In this document: piece by piece, positions 26,078 through 33,749 of the stretch | Layout: each line of letters starts with the position of its first letter | How positions within the stretch are numbered: the stretch's first letter is position 1 | Source of the DNA: Lachnospiraceae bacterium | GTDB lineage: Bacteria; Bacillota; Clostridia; Lachnospirales; Lachnospiraceae | Assembly (NCBI GenBank): GCA_016290905.1 | Contig: JAEEVO010000013.1 | Span: 1-49,775, forward strand | Direction: 5' to 3' | Length of the DNA: 49,775 nucleotides | Made by a program: the position numbers and the translations under genes | The notes under the pieces: generated by a model | What the model saw: only the letters and a program-made list of their open reading frames with translations | Databases searched by the model: none | What the model was told of the DNA's origin: nothing

Positions 26078-26886
26078 TCCTTCCCCCCTGTCTTTTTTCC
26101 CGAAAGCTCCTCCGCGAACAGGCACAGCTTATCCACAGTCTGTTTCAGCGTCATAAAAAAGTAGTCGTTATATGCGGCGTTTTCATCAGTAAGATTAAGG
26201 CTTAAGTATTTCATCACCTTCTCATCGCATATGGCGTCTCCGTATTGCGGATCGTGCGGGATCTCTCCCGAATTATGCTTCTGTATCTTCTTATATATAT
26301 GTCGCAGGTTACTCAGGCTGTATTTGCTGTCCCTGTCATAATCGCCGAAGAGATAAAAAACCTTCTTGTTTTTGAATCTTTCGTTCTCAAAAAAGCTGTC
26401 TAGAAGATATCTGTCCTGTCTCAGCGTGACAATGACCATGTCGCACTCCTCGATCACCTTCATCGAGTACTCGTTGTCACCGGAATTTGTGTCGATAAGG
26501 ACTATGTCATAGTATTGCTCTATGATCGATATGATATGTACGATCATGCTTTTTACAAGACTGCTCTCATAGCCTGCCCTGCTGCTCGTCTTTGTGCCCG
26601 CGAGCAGAAAAAGATTGTCGCTTATCCTTATGGAACAGTCCGATATCTTTTCCCCGTCAACATTTCCGGATTTAAAATGCCGGAGCACCGCGTCTATCCC
26701 GGTATCCCTGAAAAAATCGCCGTTGTTTACATTCCCCAGCAGCGGTCTTTCAAGATTGTTCAGGTTGTAATGCGTGTGTGTAACCATGATCTTCTTTCTT
26801 TTAAGCTCCGATAATGTTATCGCTGTTGCCAGAAGGCTTGCCGTCGCTCCGGTGCCGTGCAGCGGGCTCCAGAAAGCTATTTTCAT
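26065..26886 (-). CDS. CpaE/ParA-like protein without the Walker A lysine
   Basis: A 273-residue ParA/MinD-type P-loop fold, similar in placement to CpaE, which positions Tad machines. The N-terminus reads FWSPLHGTGATASLLATA: the loop lacks the lysines of the deviant Walker A (KGGxGKT). A Walker B-like YDIVLIDTNSG is present and the C-terminal half continues the fold. It may bind nucleotide poorly or act as a scaffold. Its start overlaps the preceding gene by 4 bases. Relatives with this altered loop are common in clostridial Tad loci as far as I recall, so it is probably a subfamily trait rather than damage. Confidence 0.75.
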   Translation of the reverse strand: MKIAFWSPLHGTGATASLLATAITLSELKRKKIMVTHTHYNLNNLERPLLGNVNNGDFFRDTGIDAVLRHFKSGNVDGEKISDCSIRISDNLFLLAGTKTSSRAGYESSLVKSMIVHIISIIEQYYDIVLIDTNSGDNEYSMKVIEECDMVIVTLRQDRYLLDSFFENERFKNKKVFYLFGDYDRDSKYSLSNLRHIYKKIQKHNSGEIPHDPQYGDAICDEKVMKYLSLNLTDENAAYNDYFFMTLKQTVDKLCLFAEELSGKKTGGKECLE

Positions 26887-27542
26887 ACGATCCCTCCCTT
26901 TGATGCCCTTGCATAGGCTTTTTTTAGGGCTTTACCATCCGTTTCCGGATATATGAACAGAACTGTTTCACAGAGAAGCTTCTCCATTTCCCCCGACACG
27001 GAATCAAAACGGTAAATGTCGCTGTATTCCGTCCGCAAGGCGTTTCTACGATCTCTGATGTTATACGGAACGGCAAAGACCTTCCCGCAGTTAAACTTAT
27101 CCGCAATGAGCCCCGTCCGCTTCGCTGCGATCCCCGTATAATCCTTAATGATCAGCATGTTCTCTCCCTTTATGTCCATTGTATCCAGCAGATCGAGATT
27201 CCTTTTTGATTCATCGGTTATGAATATGCACGGTTCGTTTTCCGAGACATATCCGGAAATATCGTAGAGCTTTATGATACAATCCGAGCTTTCAAGCTCC
27301 GCGGATTTCCCCTGTCTGTCACCGTTTCCGAAGGTATAGCCTATCCCCCTGTAATCAAGCACGAAATCCGACGGCTCGATATCCTTCAGATGCGGGATAA
27401 GCGGATATATCCTGTGTCCGCAGGTATGGTCGCAGACGGTTGTCTTATATCCTAAGTTCTGGACGATCCTTATCAGATAAAGTACTATGTCCTCGAAATG
27501 CCCGCCCACTATGCTTATTTTTCGTTTTTCGCTTAATCCCAT
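26883..27542 (-). CDS. Conserved-looking cytoplasmic protein of the Tad-like locus, unknown function
   Basis: A 219-residue soluble protein without membrane segments. It starts with RKISIVGGHFEDIVLYLIR, a Rossmann-like beta-alpha start, and alternates strands and helices (CIFITDES, GENMLIIKDYTG). No catalytic motif is recognised. It sits between the CpaB-like and CpaE-like genes, overlapping both by a few bases, which argues for a fixed role with these partners, perhaps as a regulatory or receiver-like partner of the ParA-like protein (inference). Confidence 0.6.
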   Translation of the reverse strand: MGLSEKRKISIVGGHFEDIVLYLIRIVQNLGYKTTVCDHTCGHRIYPLIPHLKDIEPSDFVLDYRGIGYTFGNGDRQGKSAELESSDCIIKLYDISGYVSENEPCIFITDESKRNLDLLDTMDIKGENMLIIKDYTGIAAKRTGLIADKFNCGKVFAVPYNIRDRRNALRTEYSDIYRFDSVSGEMEKLLCETVLFIYPETDGKALKKAYARASKGGIV

Positions 27543-28408
27543 ACGGAACCTCCGTGTTCTATGCCTGATTCACCTTCTGTGCGCGTCCTGCTTTCATAGG
27601 CGGGTACATCCCCTGACAGATATGAAAACAGTGAGTCCTCGAGCCTGAGCCTTTCCTCTAAAGAAACCGTTCCCGTCATTATGTTTTCTATGTTGGGATT
27701 ATCCATGATGAGCTTTGAAAGCGGAACTGAAGGAATATAATTAACCTCGGACGCTGTAACCTTTTCGGGTGAAATGTATTTTGTAAGATAGATATGTGAA
27801 CCGCCGTACCTGTAAGTATCTGTGAGCGCGGAATCAAGGAAGAGCATCTCCTCCTCCGACATCTGCATGTAAACCTTTTTTCTCTGTTCATCAAGATGTA
27901 TGACCTTTTTCTTTGACGCAACGATATAGTCAGTTCCGTCCGGGAAGCGTAATCGTACATCGACATAGTCATGCTCGCCGATATTTGCCGGGATGATTAT
28001 GAAATCAAACTCCGCTTCCTTCAAGTTAACCAAAACGTTTTCCGTGGCAAGCAGGTTCTTTGTTATCTCCGTTCCGGGCTTTATATCCACGAGCACGCTT
28101 TTTCCCAGATCGGACTCTGCCGCGTATACCGGCATATTGCTTATGATCTCGTATTGTTCAAGCATCTCCGGTTTAAGCACGGTCCCCGCCGGTATGTACT
28201 CCTTTGCCCGGTATGCAGTTCCCGTATATGAGACAAGCCTGTCCCTAAGCTCGTTTATCGTTTCCCTGCTTGCTTCTTCGGCGTCGTCCCGGGCATTTTT
28301 AAACATATAAAAAGTAACTCCGAAGGAACACAAAAGAAGTATGATCGTAAGGACAAACAATACTCCCTTTATGTTCACTTTGGATATTTTCCTGACTCTT
28401 CTCCTCAT
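27533..28408 (-). CDS. cpaB: CpaB/RcpC-like SAF-domain protein
   Basis: Periplasm-facing assembly protein of Flp/Tad pili. One N-terminal membrane helix (NIKGVLFVLTIILLLCSF) is followed by a coiled segment and a SAF-type domain with the typical YRAKEYIPAGTVLKPEML start and VDIKPGTEITKNLL repeat. A C-terminal region of about 130 residues completes the 291 residues. The ATG at 28408 has GGGAGGAG nine bases upstream. It is the first gene of the Tad-like operon. Gram-positive bacteria lack the CpaC outer-membrane secretin that normally partners this family. Confidence 0.8.
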   Translation of the reverse strand: MRRRVRKISKVNIKGVLFVLTIILLLCSFGVTFYMFKNARDDAEEASRETINELRDRLVSYTGTAYRAKEYIPAGTVLKPEMLEQYEIISNMPVYAAESDLGKSVLVDIKPGTEITKNLLATENVLVNLKEAEFDFIIIPANIGEHDYVDVRLRFPDGTDYIVASKKKVIHLDEQRKKVYMQMSEEEMLFLDSALTDTYRYGGSHIYLTKYISPEKVTASEVNYIPSVPLSKLIMDNPNIENIMTGTVSLEERLRLEDSLFSYLSGDVPAYESRTRTEGESGIEHGGSVWD

Positions 28409-28453
28409 CAGGCAAACTCCTCCCGTGTGCAGACTGCGGGTATAATACCTAAA

Positions 28454-28493
28454 GCTTTTATTTTTCTCCGAAAAATGGCACGAAAATAAAAGC
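28454..28493. promoter_or_regulatory. Inverted repeat in the leader of the Tad-like operon
   Basis: A perfect 11-bp inverted repeat (GCTTTTATTTT at 28454-28464 with AAAATAAAAGC at 28483-28493, 18-base loop) about 45 bases before cpaB. It has no terminal T-run, so it is more likely a leader hairpin or operator than a terminator. Confidence 0.5.
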
Positions 28494-28533
28494 CTCACAG
28501 CCGTCTTAAGTTGTTAATTGGAATAATGCGACA

Positions 28534-28552
28534 GATAAGCGTAACGCTTATC
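28534..28552. promoter_or_regulatory. Perfect palindrome upstream of the Tad-like operon
   Basis: GATAAGCG-TAA-CGCTTATC, an 8-bp perfect inverted repeat with a 3-base spacer. Size and position (about 130 bases upstream of cpaB) fit a dimeric repressor or activator site. The regulator is unknown. Confidence 0.5.
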
Positions 28553-28594
28553 CAAAAAAAGAATAATATTGCTGAAAAAGTATTATATAGATAA

Positions 28595-28632
28595 ACAGAT
28601 GCATGGGTGTTACCAGCCACCCGTGCATCTGT
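28595..28632 (-). terminator. Terminator-like hairpin after asnA
   Basis: A 15-bp stem with one G-T wobble (ACAGATGCATGGGTG with CACCCGTGCATCTGT). Read on the minus strand after asnA it ends in TTTATCTATA, a weak T-run. Confidence 0.6.
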
Positions 28633-28678
28633 CATTATACATTATAATGTACTGTTTGTAAAGGATTATTTACTATTT

Positions 28679-29689
28679 TTACAATATTTGTATACCGTTG
28701 GCAAGTGCTTCCTTTTTCATGTCATCGGGCCATACTGAGGAATGAACCTCTCCGATATGTGCCTTTCTTAAGAAGTACATGCACATTCTCGACTGTCCGA
28801 TACCGCCGCCGACAGTATAAGGCAGTTCCTTATTTAAGATTGCTTTCTGGAACGGAAGCTCCGCACGCTCCTCGCAGCCTGCAAGCTTTAACTGGGAAGC
28901 AAGTGAAACCTCATCCACTCTTATACCCATTGAAGAAATCTCAAAGGCCGAATCAAGAACGGGATAATAAACAAGGATATCTCCGTTTAAATCCCAGTCA
29001 TCATAGTCGGGAGCACGTCCGTCATGCTTTTCGCCGCCCTTGAGCTCCTTGCCTATCTGCATAAGGAATACCGCTTTTTTAAGACGGCAGATGTTATTCT
29101 CTCTCTCCTTGGGAGTTGCGTCCGGCCACATGTTTTCAAGCTCCTGTGTGGTCACGAAGCTTATCTCCTCGGGAAGTATCTCTTCGATGTAAGGATATTT
29201 GTCCGCAATGTAATGCTCCGTATCCTTTAACGCCTGATAAATACGTCTTACAATAGACTTAAGTGTCTCCGTATTCCTCTCGTCCTTCAGTATGACCTTT
29301 TCCCAGTCCCACTGATCTACATATATCGAATGGTAATTGTCAAGTTCCTCGTCTCTCCTGATCGCGGTCATGTCGGTATAAAGTCCCTCGCCGTAGCCGA
29401 AACCGTAATCCTTAAGAGCCATCCTCTTCCACTTTGCAAGTGAATGAACAACCTCAACGCTTGCATTGTCAATATCCTTTATATTAAATGAAACGGGGCG
29501 TTCAACTCCGTTCAGGTTATCGTTAAGTCCGGATTCGGGTCTTACAAACAGGGGTGCGGATACTCTTGTGAGATTAAGCTGTTTTGCAAGCTGACGCTCA
29601 AAATGATCCTTTATATATTTGATTGCATGCTGAGTCTCTTTTATGCTCAGCTTCGAGGAATAATCCTCCGGTATGATAAGCTTTGACAT
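28679..29689 (-). CDS. asnA: Aspartate--ammonia ligase
   Basis: Ammonia-dependent asparagine synthetase with a class II aminoacyl-tRNA-synthetase-like fold. It forms asparagine from aspartate, ammonia and ATP. The N-terminal SKLIIPEDYSSKLSIKETQ is canonical, as are SVDQWDWEKV-like YVDQWDWEKV, DSAFEISSMGIRVD and GGGIGQSRMCM. The ATG at 29689 with GAAGGGA upstream gives 336 residues, the usual length. Farther in-frame TTG is not supported. It has its own promoter and a leader with a hairpin that covers the ribosome binding site. It is followed by a terminator-like hairpin, so it seems monocistronic. Confidence 0.96.
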   Translation of the reverse strand: MSKLIIPEDYSSKLSIKETQHAIKYIKDHFERQLAKQLNLTRVSAPLFVRPESGLNDNLNGVERPVSFNIKDIDNASVEVVHSLAKWKRMALKDYGFGYGEGLYTDMTAIRRDEELDNYHSIYVDQWDWEKVILKDERNTETLKSIVRRIYQALKDTEHYIADKYPYIEEILPEEISFVTTQELENMWPDATPKERENNICRLKKAVFLMQIGKELKGGEKHDGRAPDYDDWDLNGDILVYYPVLDSAFEISSMGIRVDEVSLASQLKLAGCEERAELPFQKAILNKELPYTVGGGIGQSRMCMYFLRKAHIGEVHSSVWPDDMKKEALANGIQIL

Positions 29690-29699
29690 ATGTTTTCGT

Positions 29700-29713
29700 C
29701 CCTTCGGGGACTT
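29700..29713 (-). promoter_or_regulatory. Hairpin over the asnA ribosome binding site
   Basis: GTCCC-CGAA-GGGAC is a perfect 5-bp stem with a tetraloop. Its 3' arm contains the GAAGGGA that serves as the ribosome binding site, so folding could limit initiation. Confidence 0.45.
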
Positions 29714-29772
29714 CCTTTCCTTATCCTTATAAAATACGGACAATATTCGAGGTGTTACAAAAACACTTTTTT

Positions 29773-29801
29773 ATTATGCCACTTTCTTTTTCAAATTTCA
29801 A
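29773..29801 (-). promoter_or_regulatory. Promoter of asnA
   Basis: Minus-strand TTGAAA (29796-29801) and CATAAT (29773-29778) with a 17-base spacer, about 85 bases before the asnA start. Confidence 0.65.
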
Positions 29802-29861
29802 GAACTTTTTTATATCATCATAAAACGTTATAATCCCACCGGCTGCTTCATTACAAGCAGC

Positions 29862-30362
29862 TCACTCATTACGGAAGCATTCGAGGTTTTCCTGCGTGGA
29901 AAGAAAACCGTTACTGTATCTCCTGTCCCGGGTCACTTCTATGTCAAACCAGTCGGGCTTTACGAATCTGCCGGCCGCCTCTACGCTTTCAAATTCAACC
30001 TCGGCGAATATAAGGCCTTCAAGCTTTCCGTGGAACACATCAAGCTCTATCCGGTACTCTTTTCCCATGGATTCATAGGGAATGATATATCTGGTCTTCG
30101 CTATGACATTCCCGTCGACCTTGGTCCTTAAATGCTCATACGCTTCCTGCGTCAGCGGTGCTTCAATCTCCTCGTTGCAGATCGGTGCGTCCTTTTCCTT
30201 CCGATTCTTCTTCAACTTGTAGGTGAAGATATAATCGTCATTGCTTTTTCTTATCCTCAGAACCGGGGAACGGTTCAGATAGCCCTGCTCTATCTCCTTC
30301 TTCTTATACCTGTCCAGATCCTCGGGCAGTCTTTTTATCAGATATTTGTGCTCTATCTCCAT
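29862..30362 (-). CDS. CYTH domain protein
   Basis: A 166-residue protein of the CYTH/triphosphate-tunnel superfamily, whose members hydrolyse or use inorganic triphosphate and organic triphosphates. The signature ExExK is MEIEHKYLI at the N-terminus. Further charged tunnel residues are seen in LRIRKSNDDYIFTYKLK and LIFAEVEFES. The ATG at 30362 follows AGGAGA at seven bases. Longer in-frame starts fall in the promoter region. A single gene, divergent from the damage-response cassette. Substrate not determinable from sequence. Confidence 0.88.
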   Translation of the reverse strand: MEIEHKYLIKRLPEDLDRYKKKEIEQGYLNRSPVLRIRKSNDDYIFTYKLKKNRKEKDAPICNEEIEAPLTQEAYEHLRTKVDGNVIAKTRYIIPYESMGKEYRIELDVFHGKLEGLIFAEVEFESVEAAGRFVKPDWFDIEVTRDRRYSNGFLSTQENLECFRNE

Positions 30363-30424
30363 GGTGGTCTCCTGAAATGTGTTTGTAGCCGCTGATGCTA
30401 ACGGATTGCTCCGCTGCAAACATT

Positions 30425-30453
30425 ATTATATAAAAAACTATCAAAAAAGTAAA
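30425..30453 (-). promoter_or_regulatory. Promoter of the CYTH gene
   Basis: Minus-strand TTTACT (30448-30453) and TATAAT (30425-30430) with a 17-base spacer. The first CACG box (30467-30476) is just upstream. Confidence 0.55.
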
Positions 30454-30466
30454 TAGAGGATATTTA

Positions 30467-30532
30467 CACGTTTGTGAATATATAATCCCGACATTTGACA
30501 CGTTCGTGAAATTTACTGTTGACACGTTCGTT
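30467..30532. promoter_or_regulatory. Three repeated operator-like boxes before the XRE cassette
   Basis: CACGTTTGTG (30467-30476), CACGTTCGTG (30499-30508) and CACGTTCGTT (30523-30532) are near-identical; the middle one is a CACG-TT-CGTG palindrome. They are preceded by TTTA or TTGA in each case. The third overlaps the -35 hexamer, so a bound protein would block transcription. The neighbouring XRE protein is the obvious candidate. They do not match the Firmicute LexA consensus GAAC-N4-GTTC. Confidence 0.7.
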
Positions 30533-30547
30533 CCTATGTGGTATACT
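30519..30547 (+). promoter_or_regulatory. Promoter of the XRE-IrrE-polymerase cassette
   Basis: TTGACA (30519-30524), a 17-base spacer and TATACT (30542-30547). Transcription would start near 30554 and give a leader of about 200 nt. The 391 bases from 30363 to 30753 contain no gene: they hold the CYTH promoter, three operator boxes, this promoter, and the structured repeat. Confidence 0.82.
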
Positions 30548-30701
30548 ATAGCAAAACGAAAATATCCCCCACCTCTTAGTGTAGCGAAGATGGGGAGATA
30601 TCTTTGTTTCAGGCGGGGTTCAAGCCTCGACTGAAACGAGATTCGGAGCATCATTTTTTATACCGAGGAAACACCGAAGGCGTTTTCGAGGTGACATTAA
30701 C
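30547..30701 (+). repeat. Structured repeat element, copy 2, in the leader of the cassette
   Basis: Inverted copy of 11-164 with the same four hairpins. It starts in the -10 region, so it forms most of the 5' leader. Differences from copy 1 mostly weaken stems (for example an A opposite a C in the last hairpin), although the GTTTCAG/CTGAAAC stem remains complete. The ending GTTTTCGAG can pair with CTCGAAAAC right after it (30702-30710). Confidence 0.72.
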
Positions 30702-30753
30702 TCGAAAACAGGTAGATTTTGAGAACATTCGTGTACTAAAAGGAGGTTTCAGC

Positions 30754-31290
30754 ATGGCAGCAACCATCAGAAAAGACGCACCCTACAAGGCTTTTGCCGA
30801 AAGGCTCACCGCGCTTCGCACAAACGCCGGCATGACACGCGCGGAGCTTGGCGATAAGGTGGGCGTGGCAGGCCGTTCCATAATAAATTACGAAAACGGT
30901 GAACGCATTCCCTACGGTGACGTTTGCGCAAAGATGGCAGAGGTATTCGGCATAACTACCGACGAGCTTCTGGGCATTGAGAACTCCGCTCTCGCCATGG
31001 CGCGTGAGGAGGCTATTGACCGCATGCGCGACATAAACGGGAAATCCGGCGCCGAGCGCCTGCAGCAGGTATATGCCGACGCAGCAAACCTTGCCGGAGG
31101 AGACTTAAGCGACGAACAGCTTCTTGAGTTTTCCCTCGAGATGAGCAAGATGGCCATGCTCGCCCAGCAGCGTTTAAGAGAACGGCACAGCGGTAAGAAA
31201 TATCAGTCCACAGTAACAGAAAAAGCCGAACAGACAAAGATTGCCGTAAAGGCCATTGACGACGCCATCATCGCCATGAATACACCCTGA
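30754..31290 (+). CDS. XRE-family transcriptional regulator
   Basis: A 178-residue DNA-binding protein with an N-terminal Cro/cI-type helix-turn-helix (about residues 11-68: FAERLTALRTNAGMTRAELG, VAGRSIINYENGERIPYG) and a mostly helical C-terminal part. It probably represses its own promoter through the CACG boxes (inference). ATG follows AAAGGAGG. A longer in-frame reading from 30604 would run through the structured leader and is unlikely. It is followed at 53 bases by an ImmA/IrrE-type protease, the usual partner that cleaves or inactivates such repressors. Confidence 0.9.
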   Translation: MAATIRKDAPYKAFAERLTALRTNAGMTRAELGDKVGVAGRSIINYENGERIPYGDVCAKMAEVFGITTDELLGIENSALAMAREEAIDRMRDINGKSGAERLQQVYADAANLAGGDLSDEQLLEFSLEMSKMAMLAQQRLRERHSGKKYQSTVTEKAEQTKIAVKAIDDAIIAMNTP

Positions 31291-31342
31291 TGGGACCGAC
31301 CGCTTTTAAATCCTTTAAACAATCCTTCACAGGAGGTTTACC

Positions 31343-32074
31343 TTGATAAGCAACAGTATTTTTTCAATCATAGAAGATAAAATAAAACAGGCCGGTTCTT
31401 CCGATCCACGTGAGGTTGCCGATCACTTCGGCATACTTGTGGTCGACCTTTTCGGTACCATTGCGGGATATGCCACACACTACTCTTTTCTCCCCGTAAT
31501 AGGACTTAACCGAAAGCTTGATGACATGTGGTACATGTTCGGCGGCTGGCATGAACTCACCCATATATTTGACGGGCACATCTATGAGAGCTCCTTTACC
31601 AACGGACATTACGACAACGGCTTCTTTTCACAGAGCGTCGACAGCCGTACCGTCTCCGTTCACGAGAAGACTGCCAATCTTGTCTCCGCAAACGTCACCA
31701 TATCCGACGAGGATGTTTTCAGGGTAACAGGCTATAACACCCCGTCCATGTGCTCATACCGTGAGCTTAAAGCCATACAGAAGGAGCTTACGCAGACCTT
31801 TAAGCAGCTGCAGTCTTCCGCAGATTCTCCCATCGTCAGGACGAAGCTACAGGAGCTTCGCAGGCAGCTTGAGAAGACCGGTTCCTCCATAGCCGATCTT
31901 GAATTTGATATAATGCTGTCCGATTCTTATAAGAGCTTTTCAGATATGGCTGAGGAGCTCGGCATATCCGAACGCATACTGCATTACAAACTTGAAGCGA
32001 TGCGGCTCCGCGGGATCGATATTGACCGTCAGGAGCTTGAGCACTATGATACGATGTTCGCCGGGGCTATATGA
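31343..32074 (+). CDS. ImmA/IrrE-family zinc metallopeptidase
   Basis: A 243-residue COG2856-type protease. The catalytic motif HELTH is in GGWHELTHIFDGHIYES, residues about 69-73. In known pairs (ImmA with ImmR, IrrE with DdrO) the protease cuts the XRE repressor after DNA damage. The C-terminal third contains a second helix-turn-helix-like stretch (MAEELGISERILHYKLEAM). The start is TTG, supported by AGGAGG six bases upstream. It is encoded directly after the XRE gene and 15 bases before the polymerase gene. Confidence 0.88.
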   Translation: MISNSIFSIIEDKIKQAGSSDPREVADHFGILVVDLFGTIAGYATHYSFLPVIGLNRKLDDMWYMFGGWHELTHIFDGHIYESSFTNGHYDNGFFSQSVDSRTVSVHEKTANLVSANVTISDEDVFRVTGYNTPSMCSYRELKAIQKELTQTFKQLQSSADSPIVRTKLQELRRQLEKTGSSIADLEFDIMLSDSYKSFSDMAEELGISERILHYKLEAMRLRGIDIDRQELEHYDTMFAGAI

Positions 32075-32089
32075 TCAGGAGACATTATT

Positions 32090-33499
32090 ATGGGATCACA
32101 TGAGGACCGGGCATATATCGCCATAGATATGAAGTCCTTCTATGCTTCCGTGGAGTGTGTCGCACGAGGCTACGATCCTCTCACGACCAATCTGCTGGTC
32201 GCAGACGACGGCAGGAGCGACAAGACTATCTGTCTGGCCGTTTCACCGAGCCTCAAGGCTATCGGAGTGCCGGGACGCCCGAGACTTTTTGAAGCCAAGA
32301 AGGCCATATCGGATTATGAGCGAAGGACCCATACCAAGGTAAAATATATTACGGCCATACCGCGTATGGCTCTTTACGAAAAAGTTTCCGCACAGATATT
32401 TTCGATCATCCTCCACTACGCCGCACCGGAGGATGTTCATGTATACAGCATTGATGAAAGCTTCATAGACGCCACTCCCTATCTCTACAGATATACGGAG
32501 GAGGCCGCCGCGCAGCAGCTTCATCCCGCGCACGTCATGGCTATGACCATAATCAGGGAAGTACTCCGCGCCACGGGGATCACCGCCACCGTCGGCATAG
32601 GTACAAACCTTTATCTGGCCAAGGTCGCCATGGACATAGTTGCAAAGAAAGCGAAACCCGACGCTGACGGAGTCCGTATCGCCGAGTTAAACGAAGACAG
32701 CTATAAATATCTTCTCTGGGATCACAGACCTCTCACCGATTTCTGGATGCTCGGTCCGGGTAAAGCCCGCAGGCTTGAGAACGCCGCAATGTATACCGTA
32801 GGCGATATAGCCGAGCGTTCGCAGTGGGATGAGGACTGGTTTTACAAGCATTTCGGCATCGACGCAGAAATACTCATATCACACGCCTGGGGTCACGATC
32901 CCGTGACCCTTCATGATATAAAAGACTATCGTTCCGATAACCACAGCCGCTCATCCGGTCAGGTACTCCCGCGCCCTTATAAGTTTGACGAAGCACGTAA
33001 CGTGTTCTCGGAGATGATAGACGGTCTATGTGCGGATCTGTTTTCCCGCTCTCTTATATCCCCGCGTTTTTCCTGGTGGGTTTCCTACGATTACAAATCA
33101 CTCGAAGCGGTACCCGACTATGACGGCGATATATGCATGGATTTTTACGGGAGGATGCACCCAAAGCACAGCAACGGAACCGTAAAGATGCCGTTTGAGA
33201 CCAACTCCGTCTCTACCGTTGCGCCCCTCCTGCTCTCCTCATTTGACAGCAGAACCGACCACCGCCTTCTATTCCGCCGTCTCGGCGTATGCGCGGATGA
33301 TGTCAGTGACAGCGGCGGATGTTACCAGTTAAGTTTTATCGTTGATTATAATGCTTTGCAGAAAGAACAGCAGCTTCAGCTTGCTCTCTCTGAAGTCAGG
33401 TCCAGATACGGCTCCAACAGTATTTTTAAAGGGAAAAACCTTTTGGAAGGAGCTACGCAGCTTGAAAGGAACTCACAGATAGGCGGTCACAGGGCATAG
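32090..33499 (+). CDS. Y-family DNA polymerase (UmuC/UvrX-type)
   Basis: Translesion DNA polymerase of 469 residues. Catalytic acidic motifs are both present: YIAIDMKSFYASVEC near the N-terminus and VYSIDESFID near residue 120. Thumb/helix-hairpin-helix and little-finger regions follow (KAKPDADGVRI, WMLGPGKARRLENAAMYTVGDIA). The arrangement with a YolD-like gene after it resembles B. subtilis uvrX-yolD-type pairs (family knowledge). ATG 15 bases after the protease gene with AGGAGA upstream. Error-prone bypass of lesions is expected. Confidence 0.93.
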   Translation: MGSHEDRAYIAIDMKSFYASVECVARGYDPLTTNLLVADDGRSDKTICLAVSPSLKAIGVPGRPRLFEAKKAISDYERRTHTKVKYITAIPRMALYEKVSAQIFSIILHYAAPEDVHVYSIDESFIDATPYLYRYTEEAAAQQLHPAHVMAMTIIREVLRATGITATVGIGTNLYLAKVAMDIVAKKAKPDADGVRIAELNEDSYKYLLWDHRPLTDFWMLGPGKARRLENAAMYTVGDIAERSQWDEDWFYKHFGIDAEILISHAWGHDPVTLHDIKDYRSDNHSRSSGQVLPRPYKFDEARNVFSEMIDGLCADLFSRSLISPRFSWWVSYDYKSLEAVPDYDGDICMDFYGRMHPKHSNGTVKMPFETNSVSTVAPLLLSSFDSRTDHRLLFRRLGVCADDVSDSGGCYQLSFIVDYNALQKEQQLQLALSEVRSRYGSNSIFKGKNLLEGATQLERNSQIGGHRA

Positions 33500-33515
33500 C
33501 GAAAGGATCATGCTT

Positions 33516-33749
33516 ATGGAAGAAAAAGCCAATACAGACAGGCTTGGATATATGAAAATGCCTGAAAACTTCAAATACCGTTCCGTTCTTTTAAAAGGCA
33601 GACCGAAGCATAACGGGCTTGACGACTTCTCCGCCAAGCATCCGCCCATGCCGGTCTCAAAATGGGCAAAAATCTTCTCTCCCTTTGACGCCCTGCGCGG
33701 TTTCGGGGATGAGATCAGACAGAAAGAAAAATCTTCGGAGGACGACTGA
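33516..33749 (+). CDS. YolD-like protein, probable Y-polymerase partner
   Basis: A 77-residue basic protein. The C-terminal segment KWAKIFSPFDALRGFGDEIRQ resembles the core of YolD-like proteins, which are encoded next to Y-family polymerases and are proposed functional replacements for UmuD. The ATG at 33516 is eight bases from AAAGGA. The in-frame ATG at 33510 is too close. It overlaps the next gene by one base (TGATG), so translation is coupled. Confidence 0.72.
   Translation: MEEKANTDRLGYMKMPENFKYRSVLLKGRPKHNGLDDFSAKHPPMPVSKWAKIFSPFDALRGFGDEIRQKEKSSEDD

Noticed and set aside
30465-30535. LexA boxes
   Set aside because: The boxes read CACG-TT-CGTG and lack the GAAC-N4-GTTC spacing of Firmicute LexA sites.
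30604-30753. N-terminal extension of the XRE protein
   Set aside because: It would be encoded by the structured repeat. The ATG at 30754 has a near-perfect AAAGGAGG site.
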